DNA of 64,000 nucleotides from an uncultured Sphingomonas sp. (GCA_913775975.1 CAJYLQ010000017.1:1-64000), one strand, 5' to 3'; positions 18,699-28,585 are shown, counted from the first letter of the stretch. The notes: a model not told the origin generated them from the letters alone. A program made the numbers and translations.

Positions 18699-19973
18699 TC
18701 AGTGCAGCAACGCGTCGTCCCCCGGCAGCGCCGCCGCCGGATCGAGCCAGTCGGGCGGCGTCGTGCTGTCGAGATCGGGCGCGGTATCGCGCGCGGCGAA
18801 CCAGGCGCGGCGCGCCTCGTGCGCGGCGACCTCCGCCGCCGCCAGCGCGGCGCGGCGTGGGCCCTCCACCACCCGCTCCTCCGCCGGGGTCAGCGCGCGG
18901 ACGCATGTGCCGTCGCGCCGCATCTCCCGCTGCGGATGATAGCCGGGCGGCGCGGGAAAGGTCGTGCGCCAGGCCTGATGGAAGCGATCGAACCAGACGG
19001 GCGCCGGCGCGGCGGGCGAATGTTGAGACTGTTGAGGGTTGCGGGCGGGGTCGGCGCCCGGCGTAACGGACGCGGCATCCGTCGCGGCGGAGGGCGGCTC
19101 GGTGGCGGGCGGCGGGGCGGGCGCGAGCGCGACCAGCCCGGCCGCCTCCGCGCGGCGCCACTGATCCGCCGTCCAGTCGGCGCGCGCGGCGGGATCGCAA
19201 TCGGCCACGTCGACCTCCGCCGCCGCGCCCTTGCCGGTGCGCAGGTACAGGTCCGCGCGGGCTAGCGACAGGATCGGATCGAGCCCGGCGGCGGGATCGG
19301 CCCCCGCCCCCGCTCCGGCCCCCGCGCCGCCCCCCGCATCCGGCACGGCGGCGGCGCGCGCGGCGAGGAACAGCCCGGCGCGCGCCGGCCCGCCCTCCGC
19401 CGCGATCACGTCGAGATAGGCCTGCCATTCGCCCGCAACGACGCGCGCGGCCTGCGCCTCCCCATGCGGATCGCCCTGCCCCTCGCTCGCGGCGAGCCGG
19501 TCGAGCCGGGTCAGCAGCGCCAGCGCCAGCCGGTTGTCGTGGCGGTGGCGCGTCACCGCCGTCCCGTCGGCACGGGTATAGGTATCGACCTGCCCGTCGA
19601 ACGCGCGCGCGGTCAGCACGTCCGCCAGCTTCTGCCGCTGGAGCAGCATCGCGGCATGCCAGCCGAGCGCGAAGGCCGCGCCGTGCGCGCGCTGGCGAAA
19701 GGCATAGGCGGACGCGGGCGACAGGCCGACGAGCCGCGCGGCGGCCTCTACCGTGGCCCCCTCCGCCAGCGCCTCCAGGAATATGCGCTGCCGCTCGCAC
19801 GACCAGCCATCGGCGCGGCGCGAGGCGGGGGCCGGCGGATGATCGCTGGAGATCGGCAACAGCGCGACGCAATGCTCCAGCGCCTCGCGCGTGACGGGGT
19901 CGAGCGGCGCTTCGGCGGGGCGGGCACCACGCGGCGTGGACGCAGTGGCGAAGGCGGGCGGGCGGATGCGCAT
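18699..19973 (-). CDS. HTH-containing protein, N-terminus resembling phage terminase small subunits
   Basis: RQRIFLEALAEGATVEAAARLVGLSPASAYAFRQRA HTH; Gly/Ala linker; 424 aa. Confidence 0.7.
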   Translation of the reverse strand: MRIRPPAFATASTPRGARPAEAPLDPVTREALEHCVALLPISSDHPPAPASRRADGWSCERQRIFLEALAEGATVEAAARLVGLSPASAYAFRQRAHGAAFALGWHAAMLLQRQKLADVLTARAFDGQVDTYTRADGTAVTRHRHDNRLALALLTRLDRLAASEGQGDPHGEAQAARVVAGEWQAYLDVIAAEGGPARAGLFLAARAAAVPDAGGGAGAGAGAGADPAAGLDPILSLARADLYLRTGKGAAAEVDVADCDPAARADWTADQWRRAEAAGLVALAPAPPPATEPPSAATDAASVTPGADPARNPQQSQHSPAAPAPVWFDRFHQAWRTTFPAPPGYHPQREMRRDGTCVRALTPAEERVVEGPRRAALAAAEVAAHEARRAWFAARDTAPDLDSTTPPDWLDPAAALPGDDALLH

Positions 19974-20051
19974 GTCGGTCCTTCCGGCAAATGGGGGACC
20001 GGAGAGGTTACAGGATGGAGGGGTGTGTAGGACAGCGCGCCGCCCCCGAGA

Positions 20052-20139
20052 CGATCGCGGAGCGATCGGCGAGGGCTCGCCCGGCGGCGCGCCCGGCCAG
20101 CGGCGCTAAAGCGCCGACCGACGACGCGGCTTTGCCGCG
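20052..20139. repeat. Tandem array of perfect short dyads
   Basis: CGATCGC-GGA-GCGATCG (20052-20068), GGCGAG-GG-CTCGCC (20068-20081), GGCGCGCC (20086-20093), CGGCGCT-AA-AGCGCCG (20101-20116), CGCGGC-TTT-GCCGCG (20125-20139). Confidence 0.8.
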
Positions 20140-20267
20140 GCGGGGCTGGTTGCAGGCCACCCTAGCAGGCAGTCGAATAGCGGCCCGGCTAAAATCGTGC
20201 CTCTTCGTAAGAATTTTTTTGGCGGTCGGATTGCCTACCAAGGCGAGAAAAAGTTAAGTGATATTGC

Positions 20268-20786
20268 GTGACCAATCTCGCCCCCAACTCGTGTCAAAAA
20301 TGCGAAGGGTACAGTATTCGCGGGCTGGCGAACTGGATCCTTGATGAAGCCGACAAGTTCGGCTTTCCAATTACAAATATGGCTTTAAACAAGCTATGCT
20401 ATTTCCTGTATGAGGCATTCCTAATTTCGCGCGAGGTGCCGCTGTCCCAAGCCAAAATAGAGGCATGGGAGCACGGCCCCGTCTTCCGCGAGATATACCA
20501 GTCATTTAAGCAACATGGGGATCAACCCATAAGCACCCGCGCATTGGCCTTTGATCGTACACTCGGCTCAATGACGAAAGCCGAGATCGCTATTGACCCC
20601 AACGACGAAAGTTTCCTGCGAGAGCAACTGCTACCTTTGCTTCCGTTGAGCGCATCCCGCTTACGTTCACTATCCCACGTGGAGAACGGACCCTGGTGGC
20701 GCGTTTGGTGGTATGATGGAGACGTGAATCCGGGTATGGAGATTACGCCGGAACTGATTCTCGAGCAAGGCGGCAGGAGATCGTAG
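20268..20786 (+). CDS. Panacea/SocA-like (DUF4065) domain protein, putative antitoxin
   Basis: GLANWILDEADKFGFPITNMALNKLCYFLYEAFLISREVPLSQAKIEAWEHGPVFREIYQSFKQHG matches the Panacea core pattern (LxKLxYF...AWxxGPVxxxxYxxFKxxG); GTG start. Confidence 0.85.
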   Translation: MTNLAPNSCQKCEGYSIRGLANWILDEADKFGFPITNMALNKLCYFLYEAFLISREVPLSQAKIEAWEHGPVFREIYQSFKQHGDQPISTRALAFDRTLGSMTKAEIAIDPNDESFLREQLLPLLPLSASRLRSLSHVENGPWWRVWWYDGDVNPGMEITPELILEQGGRRS

Positions 20787-20787
20787 A

Positions 20788-21495
20788 GTGGGCTTTTCGG
20801 TCGAGCAAAAAATTGCACAGATTAAGCGGCCCCCTTCCTTGCCAAATTGGGTTCGATTGAACGATCCCCGTCGCGACGAAACAACGCGAAAAATTGCTCG
20901 CTTCGTTCTAGGCAAGCCTCGTCACGCCCTTGCCAAGATTTACCAACTTGTAGCTGATAAGGTTACATTTGGCCTGCCCGATGCTACCGTGTTTCACGCG
21001 CTACGCATGATCGGCAACGAGCGTGTTGAAGCCCTTGGGGAAGAAATTCTCGAAGCGCTTCTGCCGTGGCTGGACGAACACGATTTCAAGGGTATTCAAG
21101 TTTTTCACGACATGGTGGCGCCTTTCCCGATTGGGCGTGGCATAGTTGTACCCATCAAACCAACGTTCGTGACTCTTCAGCACGGGAAGTTGACGCCGGT
21201 ATTTGTCATCGGCTGGACGAAAATGCCGTTCTCCGATTTTCACAAACGACTGTTTGCGTCACTCGTACACAGAGCTATCCTCACACAGGAAGATTTTGTG
21301 GGGTCAGACGCGCTCGTAATTTGCGTACCGCGCATACAGCCTGGACATCCGCAGCGACGAGTGCGCCATTGGTGGGTCAATGACCGCGCAATGCTCTCCG
21401 ATCAAGAACTTGCCACACAATTTGATCGATTCGGCAACGCTCTCGATGACGCGGTTCCTATAATCCTCGCCGAGCTTTCACGCAGAGGCGAATAG
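20788..21495 (+). CDS. Uncharacterised 235-aa protein, putative toxin partner
   Basis: GTG start 1 nt after the stop of the Panacea gene, preceded by AGGAGA; no family recognised. Confidence 0.8.
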   Translation: MGFSVEQKIAQIKRPPSLPNWVRLNDPRRDETTRKIARFVLGKPRHALAKIYQLVADKVTFGLPDATVFHALRMIGNERVEALGEEILEALLPWLDEHDFKGIQVFHDMVAPFPIGRGIVVPIKPTFVTLQHGKLTPVFVIGWTKMPFSDFHKRLFASLVHRAILTQEDFVGSDALVICVPRIQPGHPQRRVRHWWVNDRAMLSDQELATQFDRFGNALDDAVPIILAELSRRGE

Positions 21496-21579
21496 CGCTA
21501 CTCACCAGCGTGATCGAAGTTGAACACAAATCGCGACAAACTGGCTACGCTAAGTCTACTTGACTTGGCCCCAATATTT

Positions 21580-21756
21580 TCACCATTTTGCGCCTAGCTC
21601 ATCAAGAGCCTTAAGCATCGCGCTTTTACTAGCCGTGCGCCGCGCGCCACCATTGCGCGGCAGGTCCGTAATTCCCGTCTCCTGCCGACGCCGCTCGATA
21701 TCGGCGGCGAACGCGGCGAGCGGAATGGCCTTACGGTTCGAGATCGGAGACACCAT
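21580..21756 (-). CDS. 58-aa hypothetical protein downstream of nucleotidyltransferase
   Basis: [58 protein letters not shown]; overlaps the end of the upstream gene. Confidence 0.55.
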   Translation of the reverse strand: MVSPISNRKAIPLAAFAADIERRRQETGITDLPRNGGARRTASKSAMLKALDELGAKW

Positions 21757-22279
21757 AATCCCCTGCGCTTTCGTGGCGGATACGATCTTCCATATAGGCG
21801 CGATCGGCATCGGCATGAAGCCGGAACAGCCGCCGGGCCTGTTCCAGCATTTCGGGCGCGCTGCCCGAGGCATATTGGCCCATGCGGTCGGCGATCAGGT
21901 CCTCAACCGACACGATGGCAGCCTCCCCGTCTTCGCCGAGATCGATAAGGATCACGCGATCGCGATCAGCCATGCCGTCGTAGAGGGTCGATGAGACAAT
22001 CTCGAATCCCAGCCGCAGCGTCGGGTGGATCCAGCCCAACGGCGTATGGCCAAGGCCCTGCGGCTTTTCGAAGCCGAGGCCGACCAATCGTCGCTCGAAC
22101 TCCTCCTGCCGGGGCGTGACGATATCGAAGTCGCCGGTCGTGATGGCGCTGTTCGAGTAGAGTTCGACGGCGCCTCCGCCGACGAGAATCGGGGCACCGT
22201 ACCCTTCCGCCTTCATCGCCTCGCTCGCGCGGGCGAAAAGGCGCAGGGCGGCCTCGAATTCCGGGCGGTATGCGCTCAC
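21731..22279 (-). CDS. Nucleotidyltransferase-fold protein
   Basis: [24 protein letters not shown] (GG...DxD motif); GTG start overlapping uvrA stop (GTGA). Confidence 0.75.
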   Translation of the reverse strand: MSAYRPEFEAALRLFARASEAMKAEGYGAPILVGGGAVELYSNSAITTGDFDIVTPRQEEFERRLVGLGFEKPQGLGHTPLGWIHPTLRLGFEIVSSTLYDGMADRDRVILIDLGEDGEAAIVSVEDLIADRMGQYASGSAPEMLEQARRLFRLHADADRAYMEDRIRHESAGDYGVSDLEP

Positions 22280-25173
22280 TCCGCCGCCTCGCGCCCCCGC
22301 TCCAACAACGGCGCCAGATACTTCCCCGTATAGCTGCGCGGTTCGGCCGCGACGTCTTCGGGCGTGCCGGTGGCGACGATCTCGCCGCCCTTGACGCCGC
22401 CTTCGGGGCCCAGATCGATGATCCAGTCGGCGGTCTTGATGACGTCGAGATTGTGTTCGATCACGACAACGGTGTTGCCCTGCTCCACCAAGGCGTGGAG
22501 CACCTCCAGCAATTTGCGGACGTCCTCGAAATGCAGGCCGGTGGTGGGCTCGTCGAGGATGTACAGCGTGTTGCCGGTCGCGCGGCGGGCGAGTTCCTTG
22601 GCCAGCTTCACGCGCTGCGCCTCGCCGCCGGACAGGGTGGTCGCCTGCTGGCCGACCTTGACGTAGCCCAGCCCCACCTCGACCAGCATCGCCATCTTGT
22701 CGCGGATGGGCGGCACGGCCTTGAAGAACTCGGCGGCGTCCTCGACCGTCATGTCGAGCACGTCGGCGATGCTGTGGCCCTTGAACTTCACCTCCAGCGT
22801 CTCGCGAGTGTAGCGGGCGCCGTGGCAGACGTCGCAGGTGACGTAGACGTCGGGGAGGAAGTGCATCTCGATCTTCAGCACGCCGTCGCCCTGGCAGGCC
22901 TCGCACCGGCCGCCCTTGACGTTGAAGCTGAAGCGGCCGGGCTTGTAGCCGCGCGCCTGCGCCTCCGGCAGCCCGGCGAACCAGTCGCGGATCTGGGTGA
23001 AGGCGCCGGTATAGGTGGCGGGGTTGGAGCGGGGCGTGCGGCCGATCGGCGACTGGTCGATGTCGATGACCTTGTCGAGATGGTTGAGGCCGGTGACCTT
23101 GTCGTGCTTGCCCGCCAGGATGCGGGCGCCGTTCAGCGCGCGCGCGGCGCTGGCGTAGAGCGTGTCGATGGTGAAGCTGGACTTGCCCGAACCCGACACG
23201 CCGGTGATGCAGGTGAAGGTGCCCAGCGGCACGGACGCGGTGACGCCGGTCAGGTTGTTGGCGCGCGCGTTATGGACGGTCAGCTTCTTGCCGGTGCCCT
23301 TGCGGCGTTTCGCGGGCACGGGGACCTCGCGGACGCCGTTGAGGTAATCGGCGGTGATGCTGGTCTTCGACTTCAGGAGCTGTTTCAGCGTGCCCTGCGC
23401 CACGACCTTGCCGCCATGAACGCCGGCGCCCGGCCCCATGTCGATGACATAGTCGGCGGTGCGGATCGCGTCCTCGTCATGCTCGACGACCAGCACGGTG
23501 TTGCCGAGGTCGCGCAGGCGGCGCAGCGTGGCGAGCAGCATGTCGTTGTCGCGCTGGTGGAGGCCGATCGAGGGCTCGTCGAGGACGTAGAGGACGCCCG
23601 ACAGGCCGCTGCCGATCTGGCTGGCGAGGCGGATGCGCTGGCTCTCGCCGCCCGACAGCGTGCCCGACGTGCGGTTGAGGTTGAGGTAATCGAGGCCGAC
23701 ATTGTTGAGGAAGCCGAGCCGCTCGACGATCTCCTTCAGGATCCGCTCCGCGATCGCGCGCTGCTGGTCGCCGAGATGGTTGGGCAGGTCGGTGAAGAAG
23801 GCGAGCGCGTCGACGACGGACAGATGGGTGGCGTGAGCGATGTCCTGCCCGGCGATCTTCACCGCCAGCGCCTCCGGCTTCAGGCGGGCGCCATGGCAGA
23901 CCTCGCACGGCTGGCTCGACTGGTACTTGCCCAGCTCCTCGCGCATCCACGCGCTCTCGGTCTGGAGCATCCGGCGGTTGAGGTTGCCGATGACGCCCTC
24001 GAACGGCTTGTTGACGTCGTACTTCTTCTTGCCGTCGATGAAGGTGAGGGTGACGGGCTTGCCTTCCGTGCCGAACAGGATCTTGTCCTGCACCTCGGGG
24101 TGAAGATCCTGCCAGGGGGTGTCGAGCGAGAAGTCGAACGCCTTCGCCAACGACGCCAGCACCTGCATGTAATAGGGCGAGGGCGGATTGGACTTCGCCC
24201 AGGGGACGATCGCGCCCTTCTTGATCGTGAGCTCGTGGTTGGGGACGACCAGATCCTCGTCGAAGATCAGCTTTTCGCCGAGGCCGTCGCACGCCGGGCA
24301 GGCGCCCTGCGGCGCGTTGAACGAGAAGAGGCGCGGCTCGATCTCCGCGATGGTGAAGCCGCTGACCGGGCAGGCGAATTTCTCGGAGAAGACGATGCGG
24401 CCCGGCGGGGCGTGGTCGCCCAGCACGACGCTTTCGGGGGTGCGCGGTTCGACGGGGTCGGCGGGGTCGATGTAGGCGAGGCCATCAGCAAGCTTCAGCG
24501 CGGCCTCGAAACTCTCGGCGAGGCGGGTGGCGATATCCTCGCGCACGACCAGGCGGTCGACGACGACCTCGATGTCGTGCTTGTACTTCTTGTCGAGCGC
24601 GGGAGCCTCGTCGATCTCATGGATTGTGCCGTCGATGCGGACGCGGGTGAAGCCCGCCTTCTGCCATTCGGCGAGTTCCTTGCGATACTCGCCCTTGCGG
24701 CCGCGCACGACGGGGGCGAGGAGGTAGAGGCGCGTCCCCTCCGGCAGGGTCATCACGCGGTCGACCATCTGGCTGACCGTCTGCGCGGCGATCGGCAGGC
24801 CGGTCGCGGGCGAATAGGGAATGCCGACCCGCGCCCAGAGCAGGCGCATGTAATCGTAGATCTCGGTCACGGTCGCGACGGTCGAACGCGGGTTGCGCGA
24901 CGTCGTCTTCTGTTCGATCGAGATGGCGGGCGACAGCCCCTCGATATGATCGACGTCGGGCTTCTGCATCAGTTCAAGGAACTGGCGCGCATAGGCAGAC
25001 AGCGATTCGACGTAGCGACGCTGCCCCTCCGCATAGATGGTGTCGAAGGCGAGGCTGGACTTGCCCGACCCCGACAGGCCGGTGATGACCGTCAGCGTGT
25101 CACGGGGAATGTCGATATCGACATCCTTGAGGTTGTGCTCGCGCGCGCCGCGGACGCTTATTTTGCTCAGCAT
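22276..25173 (-). CDS. uvrA: Excinuclease ABC subunit A
   Basis: [51 protein letters not shown], zinc motifs, two ABC signatures; start at 25173. Confidence 0.98.
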   Translation of the reverse strand: MLSKISVRGAREHNLKDVDIDIPRDTLTVITGLSGSGKSSLAFDTIYAEGQRRYVESLSAYARQFLELMQKPDVDHIEGLSPAISIEQKTTSRNPRSTVATVTEIYDYMRLLWARVGIPYSPATGLPIAAQTVSQMVDRVMTLPEGTRLYLLAPVVRGRKGEYRKELAEWQKAGFTRVRIDGTIHEIDEAPALDKKYKHDIEVVVDRLVVREDIATRLAESFEAALKLADGLAYIDPADPVEPRTPESVVLGDHAPPGRIVFSEKFACPVSGFTIAEIEPRLFSFNAPQGACPACDGLGEKLIFDEDLVVPNHELTIKKGAIVPWAKSNPPSPYYMQVLASLAKAFDFSLDTPWQDLHPEVQDKILFGTEGKPVTLTFIDGKKKYDVNKPFEGVIGNLNRRMLQTESAWMREELGKYQSSQPCEVCHGARLKPEALAVKIAGQDIAHATHLSVVDALAFFTDLPNHLGDQQRAIAERILKEIVERLGFLNNVGLDYLNLNRTSGTLSGGESQRIRLASQIGSGLSGVLYVLDEPSIGLHQRDNDMLLATLRRLRDLGNTVLVVEHDEDAIRTADYVIDMGPGAGVHGGKVVAQGTLKQLLKSKTSITADYLNGVREVPVPAKRRKGTGKKLTVHNARANNLTGVTASVPLGTFTCITGVSGSGKSSFTIDTLYASAARALNGARILAGKHDKVTGLNHLDKVIDIDQSPIGRTPRSNPATYTGAFTQIRDWFAGLPEAQARGYKPGRFSFNVKGGRCEACQGDGVLKIEMHFLPDVYVTCDVCHGARYTRETLEVKFKGHSIADVLDMTVEDAAEFFKAVPPIRDKMAMLVEVGLGYVKVGQQATTLSGGEAQRVKLAKELARRATGNTLYILDEPTTGLHFEDVRKLLEVLHALVEQGNTVVVIEHNLDVIKTADWIIDLGPEGGVKGGEIVATGTPEDVAAEPRSYTGKYLAPLLERGREAAE

Positions 25174-25214
25174 CGGGAACACCCGCGCTTCGGGATCTTG
25201 GTCAGCATGGATAC

Positions 25215-25229
25215 GTTCTACTTCCGTTC
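25215..25229 (-). promoter_or_regulatory. LexA (SOS) box upstream of uvrA
   Basis: GTTC-N7-GTTC (GTTCTACTTCCGTTC), exact alphaproteobacterial LexA direct repeat, 42 nt upstream of the uvrA start. Confidence 0.85.
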
Positions 25230-25392
25230 CCGCATCGCGGGCAAGAGGGGGCACAGCGGCAGATAGGAACGAAGAGGCGGAGGAAAAGTCGCGGAGCGCA
25301 TGGCGGCTTTCGCTTGCGGCGCGGCGCACCTCTTGCGGCACGCACGCGAAACGCCCATGTGTGTTACCTGAACAAGACAGGCAGGCAGGCGG

Positions 25393-25917
25393 ATGGGCAG
25401 GAAGCACGACAGGGCCGGCGAGACGGCGGCGGAGAAGGCGGCGCGCAAGGCGGCGAAACATGCGCGCAAGGCGGCCAAGCACGCGCGCGAACAGGCCGGG
25501 CACGCGGCGCATGACGCGGGCAAGGGGGCTGGCCATGGCGCCTCCCCCCTCGCGCCGCTGGCGGGCATCGCGGCGACGCTGGCGCGGCAGATCGACAGCC
25601 CGGAGGGCCGGCGCCTGCTGGCGAGCGGGCTGACGATGGCGGCGGCGGCGGCGAGCGCGGCGCTGGTGAAGGGCGCGACGGCGACCCCGGATACCCCGCC
25701 GGCACCGCCCCGCCCGCCGGAGCCGCCCCGCCCGCCCGAACCGCCGCGCCCACCCGAACCACCACGGCCGCCGGAAGCGCCCGTGCCCCCCGTCCCGCCG
25801 GTGCCGCCAGCCACCCCGCAGGGCACGGGCAAGGCCCCCGAACCGCACGATATCGGCATCGCGCTCGGGCGCGCGGCAGAGCAGATGCTGGGGAAGCTGT
25901 TCGCGAAGCGGGACTGA
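25393..25917 (+). CDS. Ala/Lys-rich hypothetical protein with PPRPPEPP repeats
   Basis: [19 protein letters not shown] and (PPRPPE)n tract. Confidence 0.75.
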   Translation: MGRKHDRAGETAAEKAARKAAKHARKAAKHAREQAGHAAHDAGKGAGHGASPLAPLAGIAATLARQIDSPEGRRLLASGLTMAAAAASAALVKGATATPDTPPAPPRPPEPPRPPEPPRPPEPPRPPEAPVPPVPPVPPATPQGTGKAPEPHDIGIALGRAAEQMLGKLFAKRD

Positions 25918-26079
25918 GGGGCTTTCGTCAGGCCCCGTCGCCAGGACATTTTACGGCACCGGCCGCCTCGAAACGCGCAGGTCCGCGCGTCCGGGGCGAC
26001 CACTCGATGCCTGGCGCGCGGGGCCGCCCCCGCGTCTCGTGGCGTGTTCGACTTGCGTGGAGGCGGTGGCCGCCCCGGC

Positions 26080-28413
26080 TCACCCCGTTTTGGCGAGCGG
26101 CTTCAGCTCATCGGCAACGAACGGACCGGGCCGGCCGAGCAGATAACCCTGCGCCTCGTCGCACCCCTGCGCGCGCAGGAAGACGAGCTGTTCGCAGGTT
26201 TCGACCCCCTCCGCCAGCACGGGGATGGACAGGCTCTCGCCCAGCGCCAGCACCGCGCGGATGATCGCCGCCGATTGCGGCCCGCCGTCCAGCTCGACCA
26301 TGAACGACTTGTCGAGCTTGATCTTGTCGAACGGGAAGGACCGCAGCGTCGAGAGCGACGAATAGCCGGTGCCGAAATCGTCCATTGCGACCGATACGCC
26401 CAGCGCCTTCAGCTGGCGCAGGATGTGCGTTGTGCGGGCCGGATCGACGATCATCGCCGTTTCGGTGATCTCCAGCTCCAGCCGCGAGGCCGCTAGGCCG
26501 GTATCGAGCAGGATCTGGTGGACGAGGCGGGGCAGGTCGACATGGCCGAGCTGGATCGGCGACAGGTTGACCGCGATCTTGTGGGGTTCCGGCCAGGTCG
26601 CCGCCTCCGCACAGGCCGTGCGCAGCACCCATTCGCCGATCGGCAGGATCAGCCCGGAATGTTCGGCGAGCGGGATGAATTCCGCCGGGGACACCGACGT
26701 GCCGTCCGCACGCGTCCAGCGGAGCAGCGCCTCATAGCCGGTCGTCTTGCCGGTGCTGACCGATTCCTGCACCTGCCATTCGATCCGCAGCGCCCCCTGG
26801 TCCAGCGCCTCGCGCAGTTCCATCACCATGCGCCGGCGGTCGCGCACCGCGCGGTCCATATCCTCCTCGTAGAAGCAGATGTCGGTCGCGATCGACGCCT
26901 TCGCCCGGTACATGGCGAGATCGGCGTTGTTGATGAGCGTCGAAATCTCCGTCGCGTCGCGCGGCCAGAGGGCGACGCCGACGCTGGCGCCGCAGGCCGC
27001 CTCGCTGTGGTCGAGCATGACCGGCGCGACGATCGCGGCGCGCAGCCGATCCGCCAGGCCGAGCGCGTCGCCCGGCTCCGTGACCGGCATCACCGCGACG
27101 AACTCGTCACCGCCGAGCCGGGCGATGAATTCGCCGGGCAGCAGCGCCGCCTTCATCCGCTCGCCGATCCTGACGAGCAGCTGGTCGCCGGCGGCGTGGC
27201 CGTGAATGTCATTCACCTCCTTGAACCGGTCGAGATCGATCGACAGCAGCGCCACCGCCGCATGGCCACCATCGGGCGAGATCTGCTTGGTCAGCCATTC
27301 GAGGAAAGAGGTGCGGTTGGGCAGGCCGGTCAGGCTGTCGTTGCGCGCGAGATGGGCGATGCGCCGCTCCTGCGCTATCCGCTGGCGCAGGTCGCGGATC
27401 GCGTAGATCGCCTGCCGGCCGTCGGCGCGCGCCTCGAACCGGACCGCGATCTCCACCGGCACGCTCGCCCCGGCGGCGTCGACCAGCGTCAACTGGCTCA
27501 GCTGATCGTGGCCGACCATGCCGATCCCGGCGATCCAGCGTTCGAGCGGCTGCCCGACCAGACCGTCGGCGGGCACGCCTGTCAGCTCCGCGATCGCGTG
27601 GTTTGCGGCGCCGATGATCCCCTCGCGCGTCACGACCATGCCGTCGACATTGCCCTCCAGCAATTCGCCCAGCCGTCGCTTCGTCTCCAGCCGGGACTGG
27701 GCGTCGAGGACGTACGTCGCCAGCCCCGTGCCGAGCACGAGCAGGCCGACGCCGGCCACCGCGCACGCCATGATCGTCATCGCCGTGCCCGACCCCGTCA
27801 CGCCGGCGCCGGGCGCGAACGGCACGATCGCCATCGCCGCCATGCCGGTGAAGTGCAGCACGACGATCGCCCCGACCATCAGCGATACCGCCGGCCAGGG
27901 CCCCGCCAGCCGCCCCGTCGCGCGCGACCGGTCAAAGGCGAGCGCGCCCAGCGCGATCACACCGACGATCGACACCACGACATAGTCGGCCGACCACGAT
28001 ATCAGGCCCTCAGCCGCGAACGCCCGCATCCCGGTATAGTGCATCGCCGCCACCGCCAGCCCGAACAGCGCGCCGCCCAGCGCGGGCGCCCACCGGCCGC
28101 GCAGCGTCGCGACGCTGAGCGCGAGCGCGCTGCCGACGATCGCGAGCAGCAGCGAGACGCCGGTCAGCCGCGGCTCGTAGGCGACCTCGACACCCGGCTG
28201 ATAGGCGATCATCGCGATGAAATGCGTGCACCAGATGGTCGCGCCCGTCGACAGGCCGCCCATGAAGACCCAGGCCAGCCGGGCCCCGCGTTCGGCATGG
28301 AGGATGCGCGACAGCAGCCGGATGGTGATGGTCGATCCGACCAGGCAGAACAGGGCGGCGAGGCCGACCAGCCAGGGATCATGCTCGTGCACGAGGCAGG
28401 TGAGGAAGCGCAA
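26080..28413 (-). CDS. MHYT-GGDEF-EAL membrane protein (c-di-GMP turnover)
   Basis: MHYTGM-type membrane repeats, GGDEF (RLGGDEFVAVM), EAL (EALLRW, DDFGTGYSSL). Confidence 0.95.
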   Translation of the reverse strand: MRFLTCLVHEHDPWLVGLAALFCLVGSTITIRLLSRILHAERGARLAWVFMGGLSTGATIWCTHFIAMIAYQPGVEVAYEPRLTGVSLLLAIVGSALALSVATLRGRWAPALGGALFGLAVAAMHYTGMRAFAAEGLISWSADYVVVSIVGVIALGALAFDRSRATGRLAGPWPAVSLMVGAIVVLHFTGMAAMAIVPFAPGAGVTGSGTAMTIMACAVAGVGLLVLGTGLATYVLDAQSRLETKRRLGELLEGNVDGMVVTREGIIGAANHAIAELTGVPADGLVGQPLERWIAGIGMVGHDQLSQLTLVDAAGASVPVEIAVRFEARADGRQAIYAIRDLRQRIAQERRIAHLARNDSLTGLPNRTSFLEWLTKQISPDGGHAAVALLSIDLDRFKEVNDIHGHAAGDQLLVRIGERMKAALLPGEFIARLGGDEFVAVMPVTEPGDALGLADRLRAAIVAPVMLDHSEAACGASVGVALWPRDATEISTLINNADLAMYRAKASIATDICFYEEDMDRAVRDRRRMVMELREALDQGALRIEWQVQESVSTGKTTGYEALLRWTRADGTSVSPAEFIPLAEHSGLILPIGEWVLRTACAEAATWPEPHKIAVNLSPIQLGHVDLPRLVHQILLDTGLAASRLELEITETAMIVDPARTTHILRQLKALGVSVAMDDFGTGYSSLSTLRSFPFDKIKLDKSFMVELDGGPQSAAIIRAVLALGESLSIPVLAEGVETCEQLVFLRAQGCDEAQGYLLGRPGPFVADELKPLAKTG

Positions 28414-28585
28414 GAATCATCTCCGATCTGGACATAGCCATCGGATCGACGCTTCAATTATCTATTAATTTGCGAAGTAAAACGGACCGTTTCTCAAATT
28501 GCTATCATCGCGCCCGGAGGACGGCGCGCGCGGCGGCGGGCTTTTGGGATGACAGGCGATCGCCGCGAAGTTAAGACTCGCGGTC

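Noticed and set aside
19991-20257. 88-aa ORF over the dyad array
   Set aside because: Composition follows the palindromes and the opposite strand is equally open; coding status unsupported.
20030-20260. tRNA or tmRNA attachment site next to the island
   Set aside because: No cloverleaf-compatible sequence or duplicated attachment sequence could be identified by eye.
22270-25266. 998-aa plus-strand ORF opposite uvrA
   Set aside because: Antisense shadow of uvrA with no recognisable domain.
25693-25800. CRISPR-like or satellite repeat
   Set aside because: It is a coding Pro-rich tract (PPRPPEPP) with imperfect short periodicity and no spacers.
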